A DNA stretch of 42,326 bases from Spirochaetia bacterium (GCA_026002025.1 BOAU01000005.1:1-42326), one strand, 5' to 3'; shown: positions 24,415 through 32,578, counted from the first letter of the stretch. Notes: generated by a model from the sequence alone, not told the origin. Numbers and translations are program-made.

Positions 24415-24467
24415 AAAATAACTATAAGCCAGTAATCACAAAATGTTATAAGATTACTGGCTTATAG
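24415..24467 (-). terminator. Hairpin terminator of the orphan gene at 24471
   Basis: Perfect 16-bp arms CTATAAGCCAGTAATC (24422-24437) and its complement (24452-24467) enclose a 14-base loop. On the minus strand the stem is followed by TTATTTTTTA. It begins four bases after the stop codon of the minus-strand gene, so I read it as its rho-independent terminator; the long stem is unusual for such AT-rich DNA. Confidence 0.65.
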
Positions 24468-24470
24468 GAA

Positions 24471-24953
24471 TTAGTTTACAGACCGTATAGACCATTTAGT
24501 CTGGTCACCCATATTGCCAACGCTATATCCGTTAGTATTTTCAATATAAATATACCTAACCCAGCCATCGACAGCGGGATATGTAAAGGTTATTCTTCCG
24601 CTATAAAATCTAATATAGTCTAGTAGTTTTTCAACTGGAAAAACAGTAAACACATCTAAATTTCTATCTTGTAGAAATTGAAGGATCTCGTTTTCCTTTT
24701 TATTTATTAAAAATGTTGCTATATCGGTAGAATTTGTTCCTGTATTTATAGCAGCAGTAAAACCAAATCCAGTTGTGTAGTACAAATCCGTTCCAATTGA
24801 ATAAGTATCACTCTGAGATACCCCATAATTAAAATCATCCACAAGAATCTTATTCAATACAAGATTATATGAACGGGTATAAGTAATTGGAAATTCTTTA
24901 ACCAGTCCCTCATATGTAGCTTTTACTATAAAGGAATTAGAAACTTCGTTCAT
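24471..24953 (-). CDS. Orphan hypothetical protein, AT-rich
   Basis: I do not recognise this 160-residue product. It has no signal peptide or membrane span, and is rich in Tyr, Asn, Thr and Phe with alternating hydrophobic patterns (ITYTRSYNLVLNKILVD; TDLYYTTGFGFTAAINTG; WVRYIYIENTNGY) that suggest beta structure. It starts without export signal although its composition looks extracytoplasmic, so it may be a fragment of a larger surface protein. A TTGACA lies at 24976-24981 on its strand but too close to the ATG for a normal leader. A strong hairpin terminator follows the stop. AT content matches the neighbouring toxin-antitoxin genes, pointing to a shared foreign origin. Confidence 0.5.
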   Translation of the reverse strand: MNEVSNSFIVKATYEGLVKEFPITYTRSYNLVLNKILVDDFNYGVSQSDTYSIGTDLYYTTGFGFTAAINTGTNSTDIATFLINKKENEILQFLQDRNLDVFTVFPVEKLLDYIRFYSGRITFTYPAVDGWVRYIYIENTNGYSVGNMGDQTKWSIRSVN

Positions 24954-25032
24954 TAATATAACGGAAAAATCATTGTGTCAATAACTTTCGGTCAAATAAA
25001 ATAGAAAAATATAACGTTAAAATGGTTTGCTA

Positions 25033-25336
25033 ATGACACGATTAAGGACGCTTTTGGCCTCCAATATGAAGACCTATAGAAACGAACTGGGGGCTATCTC
25101 AGGCCAAATTAGCGGACAAAGTGGATACCGCAACGAATTATATCGCCATGATCGAGGGAGAGAAGCGTTTTCCCACCGATACCATGCTGGAACGCATCGC
25201 CGCCGCCCTGGAAAAGGACCCGCCCGACCTTTTTGCCATTACCCCCATTCAGCAGCAATGGCAGGATGAAATTCTCTCTGAATTGGAAAAAATGATACGG
25301 GACAAGCGGAAAGCCTTAGGGCAAAAACCAGTCTAG
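25033..25336 (+). pseudogene. XRE-family helix-turn-helix regulator with a +1 frameshift
   Basis: From the ATG at 25033 the frame reads MTRLRTLLASNMKTYRNELG and then becomes nonsense. Dropping one G from the GGGGG at 25089-25093 joins it to LSQAKLADKVDTATNYIAMI, then EGEKRFPTDTMLERIAAALE and a helical tail ending KALGQKPV. The joined 100-residue protein is a standard XRE/Cro helix-turn-helix domain (about residues 10-65) with a C-terminal helix. As it stands the product would be a non-functional 79-residue peptide, or an internal start (ATG 25121) would make only half of the domain. It may be a real mutation, a phase-variable tract or a base-calling error. Confidence 0.75.
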
Positions 25337-25406
25337 GAATCCCTGGAAACATGTCGGCTTTATCCGTATTTACTCATTGCCCGTTTTATCGTATTATCAT
25401 TGAATC

Positions 25407-27218
25407 ATGCCTAAAATTGAAGTAAATGAAGAAGTTTTTTACACCCTGGCCGACCCGGCGGGTCATGGAAGCCGTTGGCAAACACAGGATGCCGGAGCTT
25501 CCGGAAGGGAAGCTCTCGAGGATGCCCTCACCTGCGCCAAAGCGGAACTGGACGAGGACAGCGACAAGAGCCTTCCTGTCTCGGAACGGACCCTCAAGAT
25601 TGAGTTAAACGATACCAATAGGCCCGACCTCTGGGCCACCGCAGGCTGCGCCCGGCAGCTGCGGATACACAACGGCGGCAAGCGGCCCGAATATCCCTTC
25701 TTTTCCCGGCCCGGCAATGTACAAAAGGCCACTCACAAGGTGCTGGTGGATGCAAGCGTCAAGGGTGTGCGGCCCTATCTTGCGGGCTTCATCGCCTCCG
25801 GCAAAGCCGTCACCGATGCCTCCCTGCGGGACATGATCCAGACCCAGGAAAAGCTGGCCTGGAACTTCGGCCGCAAACGCCGGACTATCTCCATGGGGCT
25901 TTACCGTATCGCCATCATCCAGTGGCCCATCACCTACAAGGGGGCGGACCCCGATTCGGTTTCCTTTGTGCCCCTCCAATGGGAATTGCTTGGCGGAGCC
26001 AAGCGCCCCCTGACATTGCGGGAAATCCTCAAGCAGCACCCCAAGGGCAAGGAGTACGGCTTTATCCAGGAACACGAGCCCCTGCACCCCCTTTTAGTGG
26101 ACGCGAAAAACGCCATCCTCTCCTACCCGCCGATCATCAACTCCGCGGACCTGGGAGCGGTCCAGGTGGGGGACACGGACCTGTTTATCGAGCTTACCGG
26201 TACGGACCAGCCTTCGGTGACCCTGGCGGCCTCGATCATGGCCTGCGATCTTGCGGACCAGGGTTACACCATTGAGCCCGTGGAAGTTGAATACGCCTAT
26301 GACACCCCCTTTGGGAAGAATATCACCACGCCTTGGTATTTTCAGGAGCCCGTGTTCTGTACGCTTGCCCGTGTAGAAAAATTCCTTGGAGAAAAGCTCA
26401 GCGCCGACGAGTGCCTTGCCGCCCTGGAGCGCATGGGGGTCAAGGCCGAAAAGGCCGCGGATGTGGAGAAGGGCGCTTCCAGTGAAGAGGATATTCTAAT
26501 GCCAACCGACGGCATCCTCGCCTGGCCCCCGGAATACCGGAACGATTTCCTCCACGCCGCCGATGTGGCAGAGGATGTGATGATAGGCCGGGGCTTGAAC
26601 TCCTTTAAGCCCGAGCGTCCCCGTGACTTTACCGTGGGTCGCCTCACCCCCATCACCTACTTCAGCCGCCGGGTCAAGGAAATCCTCGTGGGCATGGGCT
26701 ATCAGGAGATGATCTACAACTACCTGGGTTCCCGCAGGGATCTGGTGGACAACATGCGGGGGGACGGGAGCAAAATCCTCCGCATCTCCAACCCCATGAC
26801 CGAAAACTACGAATATGTCCGGGATTCCGTCCTGGCTTCTTTAATGATGAGCGAAGCCGCCTCAGGCCACGCGGTTTACCCTCACCGTATCTTCGAGATC
26901 GGCAAGGTGGCCTACCGGGATGCCGCGGAAAACTACGGCGCTGCCACCCGGCAGTATTTGGGCTTTGTCCACGCCGGGGCCGACGCCAACTTCAACACCG
27001 CCGCAGCACAGCTTCAAACCCTGTTCTACTACATCTCCCGTGAATACGAAGTTGAAGAATCCGGCGACAGCCGGTTTATTCCGGGCCGGGCCGCGGCGAT
27101 AAAGTATCAGGGTAAACACATCGGCGTTTTCGGTGAAATTCACCCGGAACTGCTGGAAAACTGCGGGGTCGCCGTGCCCTGCATTGCCGCCGAAATCGAC
27201 ATTGAAGCCCTTCTTTAG
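25407..27218 (+). CDS. pheT: Phenylalanine--tRNA ligase beta subunit, archaeal/eukaryotic type
   Basis: The 603-residue beta chain of phenylalanyl-tRNA synthetase is shorter than the roughly 800-residue bacterial type and lacks the N-terminal EMAP/tRNA-binding domain. It begins MPKIEVNEEVFYTLAD, then carries a B3/4-like editing region (ELNDTNRPDLWATAGCARQL), the B5 segment ending in IGRGLNSFKP (DVAEDVMIGRGL), and a catalytic-like core (LTPITYFSRRVKEILVGMGY; NPMTENYEYVRDSVL; YPHRIFEIGKV). It pairs with an alpha chain (pheS) to charge tRNA-Phe. pheS is not in this window. Spirochaetes are known to use this archaeal-type enzyme. The ATG at 25407 has only a weak ribosome-binding site. Confidence 0.95.
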   Translation: MPKIEVNEEVFYTLADPAGHGSRWQTQDAGASGREALEDALTCAKAELDEDSDKSLPVSERTLKIELNDTNRPDLWATAGCARQLRIHNGGKRPEYPFFSRPGNVQKATHKVLVDASVKGVRPYLAGFIASGKAVTDASLRDMIQTQEKLAWNFGRKRRTISMGLYRIAIIQWPITYKGADPDSVSFVPLQWELLGGAKRPLTLREILKQHPKGKEYGFIQEHEPLHPLLVDAKNAILSYPPIINSADLGAVQVGDTDLFIELTGTDQPSVTLAASIMACDLADQGYTIEPVEVEYAYDTPFGKNITTPWYFQEPVFCTLARVEKFLGEKLSADECLAALERMGVKAEKAADVEKGASSEEDILMPTDGILAWPPEYRNDFLHAADVAEDVMIGRGLNSFKPERPRDFTVGRLTPITYFSRRVKEILVGMGYQEMIYNYLGSRRDLVDNMRGDGSKILRISNPMTENYEYVRDSVLASLMMSEAASGHAVYPHRIFEIGKVAYRDAAENYGAATRQYLGFVHAGADANFNTAAAQLQTLFYYISREYEVEESGDSRFIPGRAAAIKYQGKHIGVFGEIHPELLENCGVAVPCIAAEIDIEALL

Positions 27219-27239
27219 AAGGGCAGTCCTGCTTTAGTT

Positions 27240-27252
27240 GCAGTATTACTGT
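27240..27252. repeat. 13-bp palindrome ACAGTANTACTGT, copy with one mismatch
   Basis: GCAGTATTACTGT lies nine bases before the TTG start of the MATE gene and overlaps its ribosome-binding region. Confidence 0.6.
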
Positions 27253-27260
27253 GGAGAATT

Positions 27261-28658
27261 TTGATCGTTAATATTTTTAAGCGTTTGGGTCCCTTAAGTT
27301 TTTACCGTGAAGCCCTGAGTATCGCCCTGCCGGTGATGCTTCAGCAGCTAATCATGAGCATGGTCTCCCTGATCGATAACTTCATGGTTGCAGGTCTTGG
27401 GGACATCAGCATGGCCGCGGTGAACGTGTCCAACCAGCTCAACTTCATCTATATCGTTATCATCAACGCGGTTTGCGGGGCCGGGGGCATTTACATCGCC
27501 CAGTTCCGGGGCGCAGGCGATGTTGAGGGGATGCGCCACGCCTACCGCTTCAAGGTGATCTTCGGCACGGCGGTGTCGGCGGTCTATTTTATCCTCTGCT
27601 GGACCATCCCGAAACAGATGCTGGGGATGATGATCCAGGGGAATGCCGCCGGGGAAGAAATCATCTCCATCGGCTCAGGGTATTTGCGGCTTTCGTCCTT
27701 CACCTTGCTGCCCCTGGCCTTTTCTTTCGCCATCGGCAGTTCCTTCCGGGAAATCGGCCGGCCCAAGATCCCCCTGTTTATTTCCGCAGGGGCCACCCTG
27801 GTAAATACTTTGGGAAACTGGATTCTGATCTACGGGAACCTGGGGGCTCCCCGGCTTGAGATTGCAGGGGCGGCCATCGCCACCATTATCGCCCGGATTT
27901 TCGAGGCTGCGGCCTTTCTGGTCTATGTCTATACCGCGGAAGCCGAAAAAGCGCCCTTCTTCGCAAAGTTCAGAACCCTGTTTAAAATCAAGGCGGCCCT
28001 GGTCCGCAAAATCCTCGCAAAATCGGCGATGATGTTCCTTTCGGAACTTTCCTGGGTCAGCTCCGAGACCATCATGGTCGCCCTGTACAACAGCCGGGGC
28101 GGCGCGGAGGTGGTGGCCGGCATGGCCGCAGGCTGGACCATGGCGAATTTATTCATGATCCTCTTCGGGGGCATCTGGACGGCAACCGCGGTATTAATCG
28201 GCGGAGCCCTCGGGGCAGGCCGACTTGAAGAGGCGAAACAGCGGGCAGGGTGGATCAAGTCCGGGGCGGTTGTCCTGGGCTGCATCGTCGCCGTACTTGG
28301 GTTCGGTATAGTGAACCTCCTTGTCCCCCTGGTATTCTCAAACCTTACCGCCCAGGCCCGGAGTATCTGTCTGGGAATGGTTTCAATTATCCTGATCTAT
28401 TTTCCCCTCTGGGCGCTGCTCAACTCCCAATTTGCCATCACCCGTTCCGGGGGCGACGCCGCCGCCGGCATGTACACCGATGTTTCGGTAAACACCCTTA
28501 TCTTCGTCCCCGGCGCCTTTATCCTGGCCTTCTGCACCAGCCTTGGCCCGGTGCCTATGTTCGCCATCCTCAAATCCACCGACATCCTCAAATATTTCAT
28601 AGTCCGGTATTTCTATAAGAAGGAACGGTGGGTGAAGAATCTGACCAGTGAGGAATAG
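27261..28658 (+). CDS. MATE family efflux transporter
   Basis: The 465-residue membrane protein has about twelve hydrophobic segments in two similar halves. Half 1 has the family start LSIALPVMLQQLIMSMVSLI DNFMVAGLGD (the usual 'P..l..l......iD...vg.lG'), and half 2 has SELSWVSSETIMVALYNSRG and GAGRLEEAKQRAG. MATE proteins export drugs or metabolites in exchange for Na+ or H+. The TTG at 27261 follows GTGGAGAA at normal spacing and gives the family-typical short N-terminus. A near-perfect copy of the 13-bp palindrome ACAGTATTACTGT lies at 27240-27252, directly upstream of the start. It follows pheT by 42 bases and may be cotranscribed. Confidence 0.9.
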   Translation: MIVNIFKRLGPLSFYREALSIALPVMLQQLIMSMVSLIDNFMVAGLGDISMAAVNVSNQLNFIYIVIINAVCGAGGIYIAQFRGAGDVEGMRHAYRFKVIFGTAVSAVYFILCWTIPKQMLGMMIQGNAAGEEIISIGSGYLRLSSFTLLPLAFSFAIGSSFREIGRPKIPLFISAGATLVNTLGNWILIYGNLGAPRLEIAGAAIATIIARIFEAAAFLVYVYTAEAEKAPFFAKFRTLFKIKAALVRKILAKSAMMFLSELSWVSSETIMVALYNSRGGAEVVAGMAAGWTMANLFMILFGGIWTATAVLIGGALGAGRLEEAKQRAGWIKSGAVVLGCIVAVLGFGIVNLLVPLVFSNLTAQARSICLGMVSIILIYFPLWALLNSQFAITRSGGDAAAGMYTDVSVNTLIFVPGAFILAFCTSLGPVPMFAILKSTDILKYFIVRYFYKKERWVKNLTSEE

Positions 28659-28781
28659 TGGGAAGCGGTTTTTGTCATTATATTGAATAAATTCAACATA
28701 ATATCTAAAATATGATGATTTTATCCCATATTATGATGAAAATATATTGACTCAATCCAATAAATATAATATCATGGTATT

Positions 28782-30203
28782 ATGAGTAGTCTGGATATGC
28801 TTACCACCATGAATCACTGGTGGGATACGGGAAAAGTCAACGCCGCATTCATGGAAAATGTGGTCCGGGATGAGCTTAAGCGGATCTTTGCCGCCATGGA
28901 GGCCCGGCGGGTTCTGTCCATCGTCGGCCCCCGGCGGACGGGAAAATCCACCCTCATCTACCAGATTATCGACCAGCTCCTCAAGGCCGGGACCGATCCT
29001 GCCCATATTGTGCTGTTCAACGGCGATTCCCCCCTGTTCGCGGGAGATACGGAGACCATAAGCAGCATTGTGGACACCTATATTGACGGGAAGCTCCACA
29101 AGCCCATCATCGAGATGAATACCCGTATCTACATCTTTATTGACGAGATCCATTTTTTGAAGGACTGGCAAACCCATGTTAAGTCCATTTACGATCTCAA
29201 CCCCAATGTAAAATTTATCATCAGCGGCTCCTCGTCAATTCAGATGTTTCTGGGGACGCGAGAGTCCCTGCTGGGGCGGATCACCGACATCAATGTGCTG
29301 CCCTTCTGTTTCGATCAGTTTCTGCGTTTTTACGGCCTGTTCAAAAAAACTTTTGATTATGATCGTTATGCCGAAGTGATGCCCGCCTGTTCCCTCTTTG
29401 ATGATCCCGCGATCTTTTATCATCACCTGGAAACAAAAAAAGCGGAGCTGTCTTTTTTGGAACTGGCATTGAATGAAGGGGTAAAATCATTTTTGCTGAA
29501 CGGCGGATACCCGGAATTCTTCAAGACCGATAATATCCTCTACTGGCAGAAAATTCTTACTGAAGACATTATCGACAAGGGCCTATACCGGGACATCGTG
29601 ACTTTCTACCGGGTCACCAATCCGCTGATTCTGGAAAGGCTCTTATACCTTATCGCCGCGAATTCCGGCGGCGAATTTGCCTATGCGGGATTGGGCGGGA
29701 CCATCGGTATAGACACTACCACTGCGTCTACCTATATAAATTATTTGTCCCAGGCCCATCTGGTCACCGTACTGGAAAACTATTCCCCCAACGCGGTCAA
29801 AGTGGTGAGGAAAAACAAAAAGATCTATGTCTCCGACAACGGCATACGGAACGCCATTATCCGCAATGATACCCCCGACTCGCAGGACGAAGGTTTTCTT
29901 GCGGAAAGCGCCTGTGTCCAGATGGCCCGCGCCTATTGCGAGGATAAACTCTTCGGCCTTTATTTTTGGCGGGACAAGCAAACCGAAGTGGATATTATTA
30001 TTGACAAGAAAACCCACCTGCTCCCGGTTGAGGTAAAGTACCGCAATAAGATTGAGGATAAAGACCTGGACGGGCTCCATGATTTTATGAAAAAATACGA
30101 TGCAAAAAACGGTATCGTTATTACGAAAAACATTCTGAAAAAAGAAGGGGATGTATATTTTATCCCATTACGGCTGGCGAAGGCTGCAACGGGAATGGGA
30201 TGA
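28782..30203 (+). CDS. AAA family ATPase with DUF4143 domain
   Basis: The 473-residue protein has P-loop GPRRTGKST at about residues 49-57, Walker B IYIFIDEIHFLKDW at about 116-129, and sensor region VKFIISGSSS. The second half is a DUF4143-type region with ALNEGVKSFLLNGGYPEFFK, DTTTASTYINYLSQAHLVTV, FLAESACVQMARAY and a PD-(D/E)XK-like core EVDIIIDKKTHLLPVEVKYR. These proteins are widespread and poorly understood, with many copies in treponemes. It is preceded by about 120 AT-rich bases, a plausible promoter region (TTGACT at 28747, TATAAT at 28765, but spacing only 12). Its last 36 bases overlap the convergent DJ-1/PfpI gene. Confidence 0.9.
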   Translation: MSSLDMLTTMNHWWDTGKVNAAFMENVVRDELKRIFAAMEARRVLSIVGPRRTGKSTLIYQIIDQLLKAGTDPAHIVLFNGDSPLFAGDTETISSIVDTYIDGKLHKPIIEMNTRIYIFIDEIHFLKDWQTHVKSIYDLNPNVKFIISGSSSIQMFLGTRESLLGRITDINVLPFCFDQFLRFYGLFKKTFDYDRYAEVMPACSLFDDPAIFYHHLETKKAELSFLELALNEGVKSFLLNGGYPEFFKTDNILYWQKILTEDIIDKGLYRDIVTFYRVTNPLILERLLYLIAANSGGEFAYAGLGGTIGIDTTTASTYINYLSQAHLVTVLENYSPNAVKVVRKNKKIYVSDNGIRNAIIRNDTPDSQDEGFLAESACVQMARAYCEDKLFGLYFWRDKQTEVDIIIDKKTHLLPVEVKYRNKIEDKDLDGLHDFMKKYDAKNGIVITKNILKKEGDVYFIPLRLAKAATGMG

Positions 30204-30779
30204 AAAAACATCATCGTCTTTATCGGAATTCCATTTGTATTCCATGATTTTTGCGATGTTATCTGCCCGCGCTTTATCAAAACGGTCTGAAATAAATCCA
30301 AGGGCCATATCGATCCCGGCCGAGATTCCCGAAGAAGTATAATATTTTTTGTCCACAACCCATCGGGCGTTATATTTCCAATGGACTTTTTCTCTGGTAC
30401 TTTCAACCCACTTAAAGGCTAATTTATTTGATGTTGCATTGCAATTATCCAATAATCCCGTTTTTGCCAGCAAGGCGGAGCCGGTACATACCGTAAGGCA
30501 CCAGGTTGATTTCTCTGCTATGGTTTTCAAAGTATTAATAAATCCGCCATCGTTTATTAATGTCCTTGTCCCTTTTCCTCCGGGAACAAGTAAGATGCCT
30601 GATGCATCCATACTACTTATATTTTCAGTTATTATTTGCATATTTTGCGCATTGACAATATTTTCGCCGTCTGTTGAATAATATTTAAGGTTGTATTCCT
30701 CAACTTTGCTGAATACCTCAACGGGCCCAAAGAGATCAAGTGTTTCAAATCCGTTAAATAATAAGCAATTAATATCCAT
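30168..30779 (-). CDS. DJ-1/PfpI family protein
   Basis: The 203-residue class I glutamine amidotransferase-like protein starts MDINCLLFNGFETLDLFGPV, with the acidic Glu21 of GPVEVF, GILLVPGGKG and the nucleophile elbow LTVCTGSALLAKTG (Cys98), then YTSSGISAGIDMALGFIS. This pattern is closest to the isonitrile hydratase/AraC-N-terminal-like branch of DJ-1/PfpI. The enzymatic activity is not predictable. The ATG at 30779 lies two bases from the stop of the upstream UDG-like gene on the same strand, so the two are probably cotranscribed. Its C-terminus is encoded inside the end of the convergent ATPase gene. Confidence 0.9.
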   Translation of the reverse strand: MDINCLLFNGFETLDLFGPVEVFSKVEEYNLKYYSTDGENIVNAQNMQIITENISSMDASGILLVPGGKGTRTLINDGGFINTLKTIAEKSTWCLTVCTGSALLAKTGLLDNCNATSNKLAFKWVESTREKVHWKYNARWVVDKKYYTSSGISAGIDMALGFISDRFDKARADNIAKIMEYKWNSDKDDDVFSSHSRCSLRQP

Positions 30780-30781
30780 TG

Positions 30782-31525
30782 TTATTTCCCCAACACCCTT
30801 TCCCTATAGGCCGCCCCGATCCGCTCAAGCGTCTCCGGTACGGCCTCTTCCGGTAAAGTCTGTTTGTGTAAATCAATCGTAAACTGATTCATGGAAAAAT
30901 GTCTGAACAGCAATACTGTTTTTTTCAGTTTTTTTTCACCGACGTATAAATTCCGTACAGTATTGGTGTAGGCTTCAAAGATGCCGCCCTTTTTCATTTC
31001 CGAATAGCCGGTGATCCACACCGGGACCGGGCTCAGGGCGCAGTGAAATTCTAACAGTAATGCCGCCATGGCCCGCTGTGATTCTTCAAGCGCCGTAATC
31101 AGTGCGGCGCCGCCCAGGCGGCGGAGTTCGGCAAGCTCGGCGGTACGGGGAGTGTGGATGGGGGTCTTGTTCAGGATGATCACATTGCGCCTGAAGTCGA
31201 TATTTAAGACCGGGGTCTCCCGGAAAAACTTTTCCGCGATTTTGCCCGACGGCCCCACGAGGTAGCGGCGGTTTTCCGCGGCCTGTTCGCGGCGGCCGGG
31301 GTTATCCGCCACCAGGATCAGCTTAATATTATCCGCGGGCTGAACATCATCCAGTGCGCCGTTGTACACAATGGGTGTCTCCACGGCGTAGACGGGGCCT
31401 TCCCGGCTGTTCACCAGCCTTTGCTGAAGCGATCCCAGCCTGGGTAGTTCCCGGCAAAGGTCCTCAATCATTTTTCGGTAATGATCCCGCGCCACAACAA
31501 AGGCGGTCCAGGCGTTCTTCTTCAT
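30782..31525 (-). CDS. Uracil-DNA glycosylase superfamily-like protein
   Basis: The 247-residue protein has KLILVADNPGRREQAAENRR YLVGPSGKIAEKFF, resembling the water-activating loop 'GxxPG..E......F.G.AG' of family 4/5 uracil-DNA glycosylases. NVIILNKTPIHTP is similar to 'vtNavkcrPp', and LFRHFSMNQF stands where the catalytic HPS loop would be. The motifs are recognisable but diverged, and no four-cysteine Fe-S cluster is seen, so activity is unproven. It heads a minus-strand pair with the DJ-1/PfpI gene and diverges from nfnAB across a 130-base gap. A near copy of the 13-bp palindrome (30907-30919) lies inside it. Confidence 0.6.
   Translation of the reverse strand: MKKNAWTAFVVARDHYRKMIEDLCRELPRLGSLQQRLVNSREGPVYAVETPIVYNGALDDVQPADNIKLILVADNPGRREQAAENRRYLVGPSGKIAEKFFRETPVLNIDFRRNVIILNKTPIHTPRTAELAELRRLGGAALITALEESQRAMAALLLEFHCALSPVPVWITGYSEMKKGGIFEAYTNTVRNLYVGEKKLKKTVLLFRHFSMNQFTIDLHKQTLPEEAVPETLERIGAAYRERVLGK
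30907..30919. repeat. 13-bp palindrome ACAGTANTACTGT, copy with one mismatch
   Basis: ACAGCAATACTGT, inside the UDG-like gene. Confidence 0.55.
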
Positions 31526-31560
31526 TGCCTGAGTATACCCGTTTTGAACCGCTGCGGTAA

Positions 31561-31588
31561 TTGCCTTACATGGATAAAATAATATACA
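31561..31588 (+). promoter_or_regulatory. Possible promoter of nfnAB
   Basis: TTGCCT at 31561-31566 and TATACA at 31583-31588 are 16 bases apart, a moderate sigma-70 match placed before the leader hairpin and the GTG start at 31656. Confidence 0.35.
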
Positions 31589-31603
31589 TTAACAGCATGA
31601 GAC

Positions 31604-31641
31604 GGGAACCTACACCGAGGCACGAAGTGCCGAAGGTTCCC
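31604..31641 (+). promoter_or_regulatory. Nested leader hairpin upstream of nfnA
   Basis: Outer arms GGGAACC (31604-31610) and GGTTCCC (31635-31641) enclose an inner stem GGCAC-GAA-GTGCC (31619-31631). The structure ends five bases before GGAGG, so it lies in the untranslated leader and could modulate translation. It matches no riboswitch family I know. Confidence 0.5.
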
Positions 31642-31655
31642 CTCTGGAGGAATAA

Positions 31656-32519
31656 GTGAATAAGATCATCTCGAAAAAACAGTTGTCCGCGGACGTGTAT
31701 GAAATGACTGTGGAAGCGCTCCTGATTGCCCGCGCGCGGAAGGCGGGCCAGTTTTTGATTGTGCAGATTGATACCGACTGGGGGGAGCGGGTGCCCCTCA
31801 CCATTGCCGATGCGGACCCTGCGGCGGGGACCGTGACCATAGTTTTTCAGACCGTGGGGGCAAGCACCCACAAGCTGGCGGTCAAGAAACCGGGCGAATA
31901 CGTGGAAAACATTTTGGGCCCCCTGGGGAATCCCACCCATATCGAAAAGTTCGGGACCGTGGTCTGCGTAGGGGGCGGCATCGGGGTGGCGCCCCTGTTT
32001 CCCATTGTGCAGGCAATGAAGGCCGCGGGAAATAACGTTAAGGTGATCATCGGCGCCCGGAACAGGGAGCTGATCATATTCGAGGACCGGATGCGGCAGT
32101 ACGCCGATGAGCTGACGGTGGTCACCGACGATGGTTCCTACGGCAGAAAGGCCCTGGTCACCGAGCCTCTCAAGGAATACTGCGCCGCCAATCCCAGGCC
32201 GGACATGTCCATCGCCATCGGCCCGCCCATTATGATGAAATTCTGCACCGCCACCACAAAAGAATTCGATGTGCCGATCATGGTGTCACTTAATACGATC
32301 ATGATTGACGGCACGGGAATGTGCGGCGGCTGCCGGGTCACGGTCGGGGGCGAGACAAAGTTTGTCTGCGTGGACGGCCCCGAGTTCGACGGCCACAAGG
32401 TTGATTTTGAAAACATGATGATCCGGATGAGGGCCTTTAAGGAACAGGAAGATCAGGACCATCACGAATGCCACATCGGCCTGGGTCTTGAGCCCCATGT
32501 TGTACCGGCGGCCAGGTAG
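31656..32519 (+). CDS. nfnA: NADH-dependent reduced ferredoxin:NADP+ oxidoreductase, small subunit
   Basis: The 287-residue protein resembles the sulfide/dihydroorotate dehydrogenase electron-transfer subunit. An FAD-binding barrel at the N-terminus is followed by the NAD-binding motif VVCVGGGIGVAPLFPIVQAM and a [2Fe-2S] site with Cys223, Cys226 and Cys238 (DGTGMCGGCRVTV; VCVDGPEFDGH). With NfnB it forms a cytoplasmic flavin-based electron-bifurcating transhydrogenase: reduced ferredoxin plus NADH reduce two NADP+. The start is GTG at 31656, with GGAGGA eight bases upstream. nfnB follows after 59 bases, and the adjacency makes the NfnAB assignment firm. Confidence 0.92.
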   Translation: MNKIISKKQLSADVYEMTVEALLIARARKAGQFLIVQIDTDWGERVPLTIADADPAAGTVTIVFQTVGASTHKLAVKKPGEYVENILGPLGNPTHIEKFGTVVCVGGGIGVAPLFPIVQAMKAAGNNVKVIIGARNRELIIFEDRMRQYADELTVVTDDGSYGRKALVTEPLKEYCAANPRPDMSIAIGPPIMMKFCTATTKEFDVPIMVSLNTIMIDGTGMCGGCRVTVGGETKFVCVDGPEFDGHKVDFENMMIRMRAFKEQEDQDHHECHIGLGLEPHVVPAAR

Positions 32520-32578
32520 GAAAAAATTTCAGGAAAGTCCACGAATTACACGGATTTTCACGAATTAAAGGAATTAAT

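Noticed and set aside
24955..24981. Promoter-like TTGACA/TATATT pair for the orphan minus-strand gene
   Set aside because: Spacing of about 15 and a -10 box only one base from the ATG leave no room for a normal leader.
28747..28770. TTGACT and TATAAT boxes before the AAA/DUF4143 ATPase
   Set aside because: Spacing is only 12 bases, too short for a sigma-70 promoter; the AT-rich stretch gives such matches easily.
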